The position numbers and the translations under genes were made by a program. The notes under the pieces are model-generated. The model made no database searches. It was not told the DNA's origin and saw only the letters and a program-made list of their open reading frames with translations. A stretch of DNA of 64,000 nucleotides, from the NCBI GenBank assembly GCA_010672585.1, contig JAAHGF010000004.1, forward strand, positions 504,873 to 568,872, read 5' to 3'. This DNA comes from Okeania sp. SIO1I7 (GTDB taxonomy: Bacteria > Cyanobacteriota > Cyanobacteriia > Cyanobacteriales > Microcoleaceae). This document shows, in pieces, positions 56,482 through 64,000 of this stretch. Each line of letters opens with the position of its first letter. Position 1 is the stretch's first letter.

Positions 56482-57273
56482 TTAATTATTAATTGTTGAA
56501 CTATTCTGCTTAATTTCCTCAATTAACTGTGATACTTTAGCAGGTTTCATCGCTGCTGTTTCTGGTGCTATAGCAGAAGGCCAAGCCTTTTTTAATTCTG
56601 TCATATTTGCTTGTATTTTTTCATCAATATCAGAATATTTACTCGCCATTTCATCCGCTATATTTGTGTATAAAATCTCTGCATAGTCAACAAAGCCTCG
56701 TGAGTCTTGATACTCAATAATTTCGACAATTTTTCCATCAAGAATTGCAGCTTCATATTCTGCTCCAGCAGTATCTAATAATCCATTAATCACCTGTAGT
56801 ACAAATGCTGAATTTTGACGTTTTTCATCTGGCAAATTAGAAATAGCTGTATCAATTTCCTGCACAGTTTCTTCATACATACTATTCAATTTATTAGTAT
56901 CTCCAGCACCAGCTACTACAAAATCATTCAAATTATTAAGGCTACTTTTGAACTGTTTAACACCCCGCTCATCCAACTGATTTTCAATATCTATATATAA
57001 TTCTTCTACCGGATGCCCAAAATGAGGTTTTGCCTGGTCTACTTTTCCGGCTGCAATTAATTCTTTTCCTACTAATAAATGCCCCTTCATTAATCCCAAG
57101 TTTGTCATATAGTCAACATCTTTACTTTCCGAATCAACAGCCAAACTAGGAGTAGACAAAAACATAGAATTATTACTCATAGTTGGCTGAATATTAGGAT
57201 GAAAAGCGATCGCTAATAAAGTAGTAACAAACCCAACAAACAAATAACGGAAAACAGAATTTATTTTAATCAT
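56482..57273 (-). CDS. Exported helical protein co-transcribed with a multicopper oxidase
   Basis: An N-terminal signal or anchor (YLFVGFVTTLLAIAF, 10-25) precedes a predicted all-helical domain. It contains MTNLGLMKGHLLVGKELIAA, PHFGHPVEELYIDIENQLDE, RGVKQFKSSLNNLNDFV and FVDYAEILYTNIADEM. Conserved-looking His and Glu in MKGHLL and HFGHPVEELY could bind a metal. I do not recognise a named family. It lies 38 bp downstream of the multicopper oxidase gene on the same strand, so a shared transcript and a shared copper- or metal-related periplasmic role are likely. That role is inferred from context. Confidence 0.7.
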   Translation of the reverse strand: MIKINSVFRYLFVGFVTTLLAIAFHPNIQPTMSNNSMFLSTPSLAVDSESKDVDYMTNLGLMKGHLLVGKELIAAGKVDQAKPHFGHPVEELYIDIENQLDERGVKQFKSSLNNLNDFVVAGAGDTNKLNSMYEETVQEIDTAISNLPDEKRQNSAFVLQVINGLLDTAGAEYEAAILDGKIVEIIEYQDSRGFVDYAEILYTNIADEMASKYSDIDEKIQANMTELKKAWPSAIAPETAAMKPAKVSQLIEEIKQNSSTINN

Positions 57274-57311
57274 AATTAATTACCTGATAAATTGATAATT
57301 TACTCAAAATT

Positions 57312-58301
57312 TTAAGTTTGAGACAAAACCTCAAATAGACCAATACAACCACTTTCTGCAATTGTATCTTGGTGGGGATGAAACATATATTTACCTGGAT
57401 AGGGATAGGAAAATTCTAGAATATGTCTTTCCGCAGTTCCCATAGTAATTACATCTGTTTCTTGTGAGGGTTTAAGACTCATACCAGTAGAATAAACCCG
57501 GAAAAAATTTGCATGAATATGAAATGTTGCGACCGGGTCAAACTCAATCATATTCAGTAAATACAAACGTACCAGTTGATTTTGCTGAATTGATATCGGA
57601 TGGGTTTTGTAATAATTTGGCAAACCATTAAAAGCATAAAGCTCATTTTTGCCATCACCATTAGTGTCATAACCTCCCATTACTAATACGATCTCATCTG
57701 CAGGGGGACGAGAGTTGGGAGGGTCAACAATAAACATTCCGTACAACCCTTTAGTGACATGACGAGTTACTGGGGTAATATGGCAATGATAGAGATGAAC
57801 GCCAAAAGGTTGAGCGTCAAATTCATAAATGGTTGTTTTCCCATGACGCACTGGACGCACTCCATCTACTTCTGCTGGATGAATACCGTGGAAGTGCATT
57901 GTGTGGGCGTGACCACCTTCGTTCTCGAAAATTATTCTGACTCGTTCCCCTTCTGTTGCTCGTAATGTTGGCCCAGGCACCCGACCATTATAGTTCCAAC
58001 TAATAAAGGATACTGCTTGATTTAGTTGTAATTTAGAATTAATTGCTTTTATCTGAAATTCTCGGATTTGACGACCGTTTTCTTGTTTGATAATTCCATA
58101 ATCAAATTCTCTTAGGGTATTTGTAGGATCTAATTCTATAGTATTGATGGCGGCCCTAGCTTCGAGTGATGATGACAATGCAGGTATAATATATTGAGTG
58201 GTAATGCCAGCTAAAGTTACTCCACTACCTACTAAACCTAGCTTTAGGAATTGCCGTCTGTTCCAAATTGCTGATTTTTCTGGCTCTAGGGGATTAGCCA
58301 T
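57312..58301 (-). CDS. Two-domain multicopper oxidase, Tat-exported
   Basis: Tat signal NRRQFLKLGLVGSGVTLAG. Cupredoxin domain 1 (~90-190) has HTMHFHGIHP and HLYHCHITPVTRHVTKGLYG (His-Cys-His with a following Met). Cupredoxin domain 2 (~210-325) has FHIHANFFRVYS and MFHPHQDTIAESGCIGLFEV. These are the type 1, 2 and 3 copper ligand motifs of small multicopper oxidases and nitrite reductase-like proteins. Two-domain members usually work as trimers and oxidise metals or organics with O2 in the periplasm; a copper nitrite reductase-like role is a weaker alternative. It heads an operon with the helical protein downstream. Start ATG 58301; 329 residues. Confidence 0.92.
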   Translation of the reverse strand: MANPLEPEKSAIWNRRQFLKLGLVGSGVTLAGITTQYIIPALSSSLEARAAINTIELDPTNTLREFDYGIIKQENGRQIREFQIKAINSKLQLNQAVSFISWNYNGRVPGPTLRATEGERVRIIFENEGGHAHTMHFHGIHPAEVDGVRPVRHGKTTIYEFDAQPFGVHLYHCHITPVTRHVTKGLYGMFIVDPPNSRPPADEIVLVMGGYDTNGDGKNELYAFNGLPNYYKTHPISIQQNQLVRLYLLNMIEFDPVATFHIHANFFRVYSTGMSLKPSQETDVITMGTAERHILEFSYPYPGKYMFHPHQDTIAESGCIGLFEVLSQT

Positions 58302-58750
58302 AGTTGTATAAAATTATTGACAGTTTTTATTAATAAGTTGATAATTACAATATAGTTATTTTCTATTTTTGTCAATAAGTAGCTATAAAAGTAATTCTGC
58401 TTACCTATATTTATTGATGGATATCTGCTTGAGGGGATGAGGAGGAATTTTATATGATTATTGGTTAAGCAATGTTATTTTCTAAGGTTGATGGGGAGAG
58501 TTCATTAATGGATAATTGATAATTACCTCGGGCTTTAACTGTTACGGAATTGAATATAAGGAAATATTATTTCTTTTTTCCCCTTAAAAGGGGGAGGCTT
58601 TAAACCAGAATTATTTAATTATTAATTATTAATTATTAATTATTAATTATTCGGTAACAAACCTACCCCATCTACTGGTATTGCTCAGAAAAGGTATTTA
58701 GTGCGATCGCATCAAAAAAAATTAGGTTTATAAAAACTGATGCTTAGTTT
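58302..58750. repeat. Intergenic stretch with a MITE family G copy
   Basis: The family G copy (~58525-58620: AATTGATAATTACCTCGGG to GGAGGCTTTAAACCAG) is followed by AATTATT repeats (58616-58650). No gene is visible. Confidence 0.5.
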
Positions 58751-58840
58751 CTAGAAACCGTTACGACCCCAGACTACCATAGAAATAGAGAAACCGAACA
58801 CAACTAAAAGTGAAACCCAGCCTAATGACAAAATATCCAT
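58751..58840 (-). CDS. petN: Cytochrome b6-f complex subunit PetN
   Basis: The 29-residue frame [20 protein letters not shown] continues MVVWGRNGF and matches PetN nearly residue for residue (the family reads [25 protein letters not shown]). PetN is a single-helix subunit of the thylakoid cytochrome b6f complex, which passes electrons from plastoquinol to plastocyanin or cytochrome c6. ATG 58840, TAG 58751-58753. Most ORF callers miss it because of its size. It supports a photosynthetic cyanobacterial host. Confidence 0.96.
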   Translation of the reverse strand: MDILSLGWVSLLVVFGFSISMVVWGRNGF

Positions 58841-59058
58841 AACTACAATTTAGAAAAAGATAAACATTTACTCCAAACTTTATAATATTTGATTTAGGGT
58901 ATTTTGACTAGATGAAAAAATCAAAAGTATCAAACAGGATAATAATATTAAGTTTATCGCAATTTATGTATAAATTTAAGTATGTCAAGCCGTCTGAAAA
59001 ACAAGATAAGATTAAGTGAGACAAAAAACTGATGGTAATCAATAAAAAGATATAATAT

Positions 59059-59532
59059 ATGGTCTATAACTCATCAAATTTTACCTTCACAGAAAGAATA
59101 GAATCTCTCAAAGCAGGAACTATAGCTGGTATTTCCCTATTTTTAACCTCTGGGGCGATCGCCTTGGGCAACAGCCTATTTTTGGCCCATAAGTTTGAGT
59201 TATTGGCAGATTTAGAAATTATAGCTCTAGGCTGGAATGTTTTGTTTCAGGGCGTGATCGCTTTTATTAGTGGATTTCTGTTTGGCGTGACTTATCGTTA
59301 TATTATCCGTCAGGATAGCAACCCCCATCTAAAATCTGGAGCAGTAGTGGCCTTTGGTAGTGTCAGAGGTTTGGGACAAATTGATGTGGGATTAAGTTAT
59401 GGGGATACATTTCTTGATTTATGGCCTTTAATGGTCTTGGGAATAGAAAGTGTAGTGGCTTTTGCTGTGGCTGGCCTTGTTTTGGATTGGAGTATTAATC
59501 AAAAGTGGATTAAATCTTTTCCTTCTTTATAG
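59059..59532 (+). CDS. Conserved cyanobacterial integral membrane protein
   Basis: The 157-residue protein has about four membrane helices: AGTIAGISLFLTSGAIALG (~18-38), VLFQGVIAFISGFLFGVTYR (~60-80), a Gly-rich loop or re-entrant part (GAVVAFGSVRGLGQID, ~93-108) and LMVLGIESVVAFAVAGLVLD (~124-143). I recognise it as a cyanobacterial membrane protein of unknown function rather than a known transporter. ATG 59059. Its stop codon TAG (59530-59532) is inside the left end of a MITE, so the original C-terminus may have been longer. Confidence 0.75.
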   Translation: MVYNSSNFTFTERIESLKAGTIAGISLFLTSGAIALGNSLFLAHKFELLADLEIIALGWNVLFQGVIAFISGFLFGVTYRYIIRQDSNPHLKSGAVVAFGSVRGLGQIDVGLSYGDTFLDLWPLMVLGIESVVAFAVAGLVLDWSINQKWIKSFPSL

Positions 59533-59695
59533 CAATATGATTTTAGTTGTGAGATATTGAAAACTTTTACGGAACAGAGAACAGGGAACAGGGAACACAG
59601 AAGAAGAAAAAAACGTATCATATAAAAATAATAATTGCTATATTCTATACTTTTAAGGAATATCTCAATTCTCACAACTGATTCCTGATTGCTAT
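59529..59695 (+). mobile_element. MITE family C, copy 2 (~167 bp), overlapping a stop codon
   Basis: The left end ATAGCAATATGATTTTAG starts before and contains the TAG of the preceding gene. The right end GAATATCTCAATTCTCAC and ATTCCTGATTGCTAT mirrors it. It matches 16273-16431. Confidence 0.7.
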
Positions 59696-59927
59696 ACCTA
59701 ATTAAGATGAATAAATATTTAGCAATAAAAAAGCGGATAATTTTTGGTAAATAATCACAAATTTTTTATCAAAATAGTTGATATTTTTTCTTTGGTATTA
59801 GGGAAAAATGAAGCAATCCGATTGCTCTTTCTTTAATCCTAAATAATATGTAATTTCTGGGCAGATATTCACATTTTTTAGACGGATTGCTATGATAAAT
59901 ATAGAAATTTATTCTAGGTTAAAATAA
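59696..59927. other. AT-rich intergenic sequence
   Basis: No gene, repeat family or clear terminator is visible. Confidence 0.3.
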
Positions 59928-60362
59928 TCAACTATAGTCACGCAACATTTTTTTGATTTCCATATTATGTAACTCTTCTTGACCAATCATGGTGCGAGCA
60001 TATTCTTCTAAATATATACTTGCGTTTTCTACAATTTGTAAGAAGTTTTTATATAGTTGTAAAGCTTTAGCTTCATGGTTAAGACTTTCCTTTAAAAGGT
60101 CTGGTACTGAATGTTGATTTGTTTCTTCAATTGGAGCTACTTTTAATGTGGGATGACCTTCTAAACCTGTTAATATTTCTCCTGCTTGTTGAGCATGAAG
60201 TAAAGATTCATTTGCTTGGGCTTGAAAAAATTGTACAATTGGTATGCGATTAGGTCCTGTCACCATTAGGGAGTAGTGAGTATAGCGCACTACTCCTGCT
60301 AGTTCAAATTCCATAATAGAGTTTAATAACTCTACAGCTTTTTCTGTATTAAGTTCTATCAT
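59928..60362 (-). CDS. Bacterioferritin-like diiron protein
   Basis: This four-helix ferritin-like protein of 144 residues carries the two-fold diiron ligand pattern: Glu in MEFELAGVVRY (helix A), ExxH in ANESLLHAQQ (helix B), Glu in NHEAKALQLY (helix C) and ExxH in GQEELHNMEI (helix D). This matches bacterioferritins, which oxidise and store iron in a 24-mer cytoplasmic shell. It is slightly shorter than typical Bfr (~155), and the haem-binding Met is not obvious. It may be an iron-store or a small ferritin variant. It is a single gene. Confidence 0.88.
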   Translation of the reverse strand: MIELNTEKAVELLNSIMEFELAGVVRYTHYSLMVTGPNRIPIVQFFQAQANESLLHAQQAGEILTGLEGHPTLKVAPIEETNQHSVPDLLKESLNHEAKALQLYKNFLQIVENASIYLEEYARTMIGQEELHNMEIKKMLRDYS

Positions 60363-60600
60363 TTTAGTGTCTCAATTCTTAGTTTGTTCAGCTTAATTGT
60401 CACTTCTGAATTATATACATTTAATCAATAAAATATATTATTTTAACTTTTATTTAAAGAAGCACTCAGCAGTTAGCAATCAGCAATCAGCAGATTTTTT
60501 TTGAGACGTTGATAAGGTTGCTTTTACCTTCCCCAAAATTAATTGCTGATAGCTAATAGCTGATGGCTGTTTGCGCAGCATTCCGCAGGAAATGCTTACA
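60363..60600. repeat. AGCTGATAGCTGA repeats with a filled micro-element
   Basis: The repeats run from about 60468. The 21-nt element at 60569-60589 sits inside GCT...AAATGCTTAC. The same site is empty at 16224-16238 (GCTGAATGCTTAC). Confidence 0.65.
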
Positions 60601-60969
60601 TTAATTGTCTTCTGGTAGTGGGGTAGGTTTTGCCACAGTTATATCATTCTTCACAAAGTCTAATTGTTGAGGACTGATAACTTCTTTGACCGCCAGTTCA
60701 TTAATATCTTTGTAAGGACGATTCTCTTTGATTTTTGCTGGTAGATCTGGTATGTTTAACTTGATTGCTAATTTTTTTAAGTCTGAATCTGAAGCATCAT
60801 TTATATCTATTTTGCTTATGTTGTCAGTAGCAGTAGATACTGATGAATTTATACTATTAGGACTAGCGTTAGGATCTACAGTTGGAGTAGTTGTATTTGC
60901 ACAGGAACTCATAGCAATTAAACTAGCAATGATTCCAGATAAGGATAGAAAACGAAAGTGATTCATCAT
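60601..60969 (-). CDS. Helix-hairpin-helix lipoprotein
   Basis: I start at ATG 60969 (MMNHFRFLSL); the frame extends 24 codons upstream without protein-like character. A lipobox (IAMSSC, Cys ~24) marks a lipoprotein. After a Ser/Thr/Asn-rich linker, a ComEA/PsbU-like helix-hairpin-helix domain follows: KIDINDASDSDLKKLAIKLN, then KIKENRPYKDINELAVKEVI. ComEA proteins bind DNA for uptake and PsbU stabilises photosystem II; this one is short and lacks the features of either, so its partner is open. It is probably periplasmic. Confidence 0.75.
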   Translation of the reverse strand: MMNHFRFLSLSGIIASLIAMSSCANTTTPTVDPNASPNSINSSVSTATDNISKIDINDASDSDLKKLAIKLNIPDLPAKIKENRPYKDINELAVKEVISPQQLDFVKNDITVAKPTPLPEDN

Positions 60970-61768
60970 ATTAGTTAAGTAAGTTTTTTGGCTAATGCTA
61001 AGACAATTTAATATTGTAAGGGGTCTCAAAAATATTGACAATTTTTTACATATTAGTTTTTTTTATTTTATCTTTATTAAAGTCTTAATCCTATCATCTT
61101 ATTTTTGATAGTAATAGTTACTAACTCAAAGTTTAAAAGCAATTTTAAATCTTTAAAAGATAAATAATGACAGAGGTGGCTAAAAGTGAATAACGAATGG
61201 GTGTGCTATTTGATTTCTCTGGCGTTGCGACTATAACCATCTCTCCACCCTGCAATACTTCGACTAAGACTTATGGGTAAGGGATAGCTTTGAAAGGGGG
61301 AATGCCTTCTGCCTTATTCAAAAAAAATTTTAAAACTTAATTATTATTTTGTCCACATATAGGTTAGGGAAATGATAAACACTCAAACTCAGTCAGGGAT
61401 TGCTTCTGACTTCTGACTTCTGACTTCTGACTTGCGCGTAGCGCTATAATGCCCTCCCCAGGGATTGTTAATTTTTGTAAAAAAGTGTTTACTAAATAAC
61501 AGAGATATGAAAGTCATTAAGGCCAAAAAAGTCAGCAATATTTGAGAAAAATGGTCACTGGTGTCTTTGAAGAAGGCAGAAGGAAAAATCTAGCGTTGTC
61601 TGAGTTTTCAGCTTTTTATCTGTCCTCACCTTTCCTTCCACTGCTATAACCCCGTTGACGGTGGGGTATTAAACCCGCCACAGAAAAGATAATTCTCTGT
61701 AAATCAAAATGCCATACCTAAAATTTGCTTACTTTCAAAATTCTATCTGTACAACTGTTGTCAAAGTA
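60970..61768. repeat. Gene-poor stretch with TTCTGAC tandem and a paired repeat
   Basis: Tandem TTCTGAC heptamers lie at 61407-61432. 61583-61650 matches 15503-15570. A CCCCGTTGACGGTGGGG hairpin lies near 61648-61664. The frame open from 61709 belongs to the next gene, but that part is unlikely to be translated. Confidence 0.45.
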
Positions 61769-62626
61769 ATGAAGATGAGAAAACAGCTTTTAATATGGTC
61801 AACATTGGCCTTTGTCATCCCTAGTGTTCTACTGAGCAGTTGTCAAACCCAAACAACTGAAACTGAGACCGAGCAAACCCAAACAACTGACAATACTCCA
61901 GGTACTCTCAAACTTCGTGCCAACGGAGAAGACTTTGTCAGAGAAGGTTTCGTTACTAAAGATGGTTGGAAAGTAACATTTGACCAACTTTACGCGAATT
62001 TAGTGGAAGTCACTGCTTACCAAACAGACCCACCCTATAATGCTGAAACGGGAGGAAAACCAGAGACAAAAGAAAAGGTCATTCTTGCTCAAACTAAAAC
62101 AGTAGACTTAGCAGAGGGGGATGAAACTGCGGAAGCTATTTTGGTAAGTGAGGTATCTGCACCTCCTGGTCGCTACAATGCCATCTCTTGGAAAATGCCC
62201 AAAGCAACGGTTGGCCCTGCTCAGGGTTATTCTCTATTAATTAATGGCACAGCAACTAAAGATGGTCAGACTATACCTTTTACCCTCAAAATTGACCAGG
62301 AGCTAGAATTTACCTGTGGAGATTTTGTTGGAGATGAGCGTAAAGGTATTCTCCAAGGTGGAGATACCGCAGAATTGGAGGCAACATTCCATTTTGACCA
62401 TCTTTTCGGTGATGGTAGTGCCGCCTCAGATGACGAAATTAATACAGGAGCATTAGGTTTTGCACCTCTAGCAGCGATCGCCGAAGGAGGAAAAGTTGAA
62501 GCAGATATGGCTATATTGAAAAGCAAACTTTCTGCTGATGACTACCAAAAGTTAATGGCAATTTTACCCAGTTTGGGTCATGTAGGTGAAGGCCATTGTC
62601 ATGAGTCATTAGTAAGTCAAAATTAA
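61769..62626 (+). CDS. DUF4382 domain lipoprotein
   Basis: I start at ATG 61769 (MKMRKQLL), because it places a classic lipoprotein signal at the N-terminus (STLAFVIPSVLLSSC, Cys ~25); the frame also opens at an ATG 20 codons earlier. After a Thr/Glu/Gln linker the body (~55-285) has the beta-rich pattern of DUF4382-type proteins: WKVTFDQLYANLVEVTAYQ, APPGRYNAISWKM, FTLKIDQELEFTCGDFVG and ATFHFDHLFG. The C-terminus is His-rich (HVGEGHCHESL), which could bind a metal. It lies upstream of the nickel/cobalt uptake genes on the same strand, so a metal-related role is possible but is only context. Confidence 0.75.
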   Translation: MKMRKQLLIWSTLAFVIPSVLLSSCQTQTTETETEQTQTTDNTPGTLKLRANGEDFVREGFVTKDGWKVTFDQLYANLVEVTAYQTDPPYNAETGGKPETKEKVILAQTKTVDLAEGDETAEAILVSEVSAPPGRYNAISWKMPKATVGPAQGYSLLINGTATKDGQTIPFTLKIDQELEFTCGDFVGDERKGILQGGDTAELEATFHFDHLFGDGSAASDDEINTGALGFAPLAAIAEGGKVEADMAILKSKLSADDYQKLMAILPSLGHVGEGHCHESLVSQN

Positions 62627-62647
62627 AAAGTCAAAGATAATTTTTGT

Positions 62648-62789
62648 CTAGTGCCGCTACGCGGAAGTCAAAAGTCGTAGGGGCGAATGGCATTGGCTAG
62701 CGCAAAGCTCCGCTAACGCCCTCAAAAGTATTGATTGGAAGGCTTTTAGGATTTTGTAACTGGTTAGTTATTTCTTCCATCCTGCACTA
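62648..62789. mobile_element. MITE family D, copy 2, with a nested short repeat
   Basis: It is the reverse-orientation relative of 3737-3844: CTAGTGCCGCTACGCGGAAG on the left, and CCTGCACTA on the right. The middle carries an extra GGGGCGAATGGCATTGGCTA to CTAACGCC insert. Confidence 0.6.
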
Positions 62790-62934
62790 ATAATTTATTG
62801 GACTTTTAGCATTGTAAGAAATCTAATAAATTAAATTGGGTAATTTAGTAATTCGGGATTTTCTATAAAATAAATCCTATCTCATTGTAAATAATGGCAA
62901 GATTGCTAAGGTAAAAATTATCCATAGGTAAGAT

Positions 62935-63441
62935 ATGAAATGGCAATTTGTTATTCCTTTAATATTTTTATCTTCAGTAAGTTTACAGGGAAAAGCCATC
63001 GCTCATGGAGTGAAAATTCAGCATCAAATTACTCAGGCAATTAAGATTAATGCTACTTACGATACTGGTACTCCTTTACCTAATGCTTCGGTCACAGTTT
63101 ATGCTCCTATCGATCCAAGTAAAGTATGGTTAAAAGGCACAACTGATGAGCAAGGAAATTTTATTTTTTCCCCTGATTCTTCTCAGTCTGGAACTTGGGA
63201 AATTAAGGTGCGTCAAGCTGGTCATGGTGGACTTGTTAGTATTCCTTTTCAAGTAGATGAATCTCACAATTATCATCATCATAATGTTAGCAAAAATCAC
63301 AAGTATTTAGCCAATATTTCTAATGATTATAACCCACTACAAAAAGGATTAATGATTGGTTGTACTATGTGGGGTTTTGTGGGAACTGGTTTATTTTTTT
63401 GGCGATTTAAAACTCAAGATCGACCACAAGAAGAACATTAG
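62935..63441 (+). CDS. CbiL-like exported protein of a nickel/cobalt uptake system
   Basis: The signal peptide (VIPLIFLSSVSLQGKAIA) ends just before HGVKI, giving an N-terminal His on the mature protein. A carboxypeptidase-regulatory-like beta domain follows (NASVTVYAPIDPSKVWLKGT, DEQGNFIFSPD, GTWEIKVRQAGHGG). Then come a His cluster (HNYHHHNVSKNH) and a C-terminal membrane helix (MIGCTMWGFVGTGLFFW). This layout matches the CbiL/NikL-type accessory of ECF nickel or cobalt importers, which may bind the metal outside the membrane. It lies 343 bp upstream of cbiM; the gap contains a MITE. Confidence 0.82.
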   Translation: MKWQFVIPLIFLSSVSLQGKAIAHGVKIQHQITQAIKINATYDTGTPLPNASVTVYAPIDPSKVWLKGTTDEQGNFIFSPDSSQSGTWEIKVRQAGHGGLVSIPFQVDESHNYHHHNVSKNHKYLANISNDYNPLQKGLMIGCTMWGFVGTGLFFWRFKTQDRPQEEH

Positions 63442-63444
63442 AAT

Positions 63445-63750
63445 AATGTTTATTAATGGATAATTGATAATTACCTCTGGTTAAAACCGTTACGGAATTG
63501 AATATAAGGAAATATTATTTCTTCTCTTGGTTCATTGGATATGGTTAGGAAACCCATCCATCCCACCCTACGGGAAGCTCCGAAGAGAGAACTCCGTTCC
63601 GCTGTCGCTTTTCGCGTCAGCGTTGCGTTACGCCAGTTTTGCGAAGCAAAAGCAAACGACCGCTTTTTTCCCCTTAAAATGGTCGGCTTTAAACCATAAT
63701 TATTTAATTATTAATTATTAATTATTAATTATTAATTATTAATTATTATT
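63445..63750. repeat. MITE family G copy with nested insert between the uptake genes
   Basis: It runs from about GATAATTACCTCTGG to GTCGGCTTTAAACCATAATT (63464-63704), with the nested insert CTACGGGAAGCTCCG to AAGCAAAAGCAAACGACCGC. AATTATT tandem repeats follow (63705-63750). It separates genes that normally adjoin. Confidence 0.55.
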
Positions 63751-63784
63751 TGACCTTTATCAGGATAATTTTAAATCTTCAATA

Positions 63785-64000
63785 ATGCACATTTCAGAAG
63801 GTATTTTGCCTGCTCAACTATGTATTAGTGGCTATGGGATTACTTCTTTAATTACCTGGTATTCTCTACGCCAAATTAATCGTTTACCAAATCCTCAAGC
63901 TAGCATTCCTAAAGCTTCTTTATTAACAGCAGCTTTTTTTGTGGCTTCTAGTATTCATATTCCTATTCCACCAGCTAGCGTGCATTTAGTATTAAATGGT
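63785..64000 (+). CDS. cbiM: ECF transporter substrate-specific component CbiM (partial)
   Basis: The first 72 codons are present and the gene runs past the window end. The N-terminus MHISEGILPAQ is the hallmark of CbiM/NikM: the invariant Met-His(2) forms the metal site with a further His (SIHIPIPPASVHLVLNG, ~57-72). CbiM is the membrane component that binds Co2+ or Ni2+ and hands it to the energy-coupling ATPases. Start ATG 63785. With the CbiL-like gene upstream, nickel (urease or hydrogenase) is as likely as cobalt. The remaining genes lie outside the window. Confidence 0.94.
   Translation, partial: MHISEGILPAQLCISGYGITSLITWYSLRQINRLPNPQASIPKASLLTAAFFVASSIHIPIPPASVHLVLNG

Noticed and set aside
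62627-62934. Cobalamin or nickel riboswitch upstream of the CbiL-like gene
   Set aside because: The gap is mostly a MITE family D copy and AT-rich sequence; I see no B12-box-like motif or the expected paired elements.

Overview
The window looks like chromosome of a filamentous, repeat-rich cyanobacterium of the Trichodesmium/Okeania kind. The evidence is petN (cytochrome b6f subunit), a PaO/Tic55-type Rieske oxygenase, COP23, DUF3747 and DUF3082 proteins, frequent GCGATCGC (HIP1) octamers, AT-rich DNA, and long gene-poor gaps packed with small mobile repeats. The genus is an inference; the phylum is well supported.

Layout. 1-2.1 kb: a broken nonribosomal peptide synthetase and a frameshifted Uma2-type gene. 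2.2-26.5 kb: single housekeeping or exported-protein genes (smpB, ispE, a stomatin-like protein, COP23, dienelactone hydrolase, a Gfo/Idh/MocA oxidoreductase, a CapA-like lipoprotein, a glycosyltransferase with TPRs, two tandem fasciclin proteins, a Tat-exported MBL-like protein) separated by repeat-filled gaps. 27-34.7 kb: a promoter with possible structured RNA, several very small ORFs, and two decayed TnpB-only (IS605/IS1341-type) elements. 34.8-38.5 kb: an HTH-TIR-ATPase protein and a Rieske oxygenase. 38.7-56 kb: a compact signalling cluster with few repeats, containing three hybrid histidine kinases, two receiver-histidine kinases and one 1806-residue Ser/Thr kinase-ATPase-GAF-histidine kinase, plus remnants of further copies. 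56.4-64 kb: a multicopper oxidase operon, petN, a bacterioferritin-like protein, two lipoproteins, and the start of a CbiM-type nickel/cobalt uptake locus cut by the window end.

The most striking signal is the mobile-repeat ecology. A 21-nt element (begins GTTTGCG, ends CCGYAGG) can be placed to the base because it interrupts known frames: it adds exactly seven codons to one tnpB, inserts a stop into the other, and occurs in filled and empty versions of a larger repeat. Several miniature inverted-repeat elements (MITEs) have clear ends, matching copies and 3- or 4-bp target duplications. Three of them lie exactly at gene stop codons. One TnpB element's right end appears to supply the start codon of the truncated gene behind it.

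The signalling cluster appears to have grown by duplication of kinase modules. The hybrid kinases carry C-terminal receivers, the partner proteins carry N-terminal receivers, the genes are tightly packed (one ATGA overlap), and fragments of extra copies lie at 38.76 and 42.6 kb. It is likely to work as one interconnected phosphorelay, but its stimulus is not visible.
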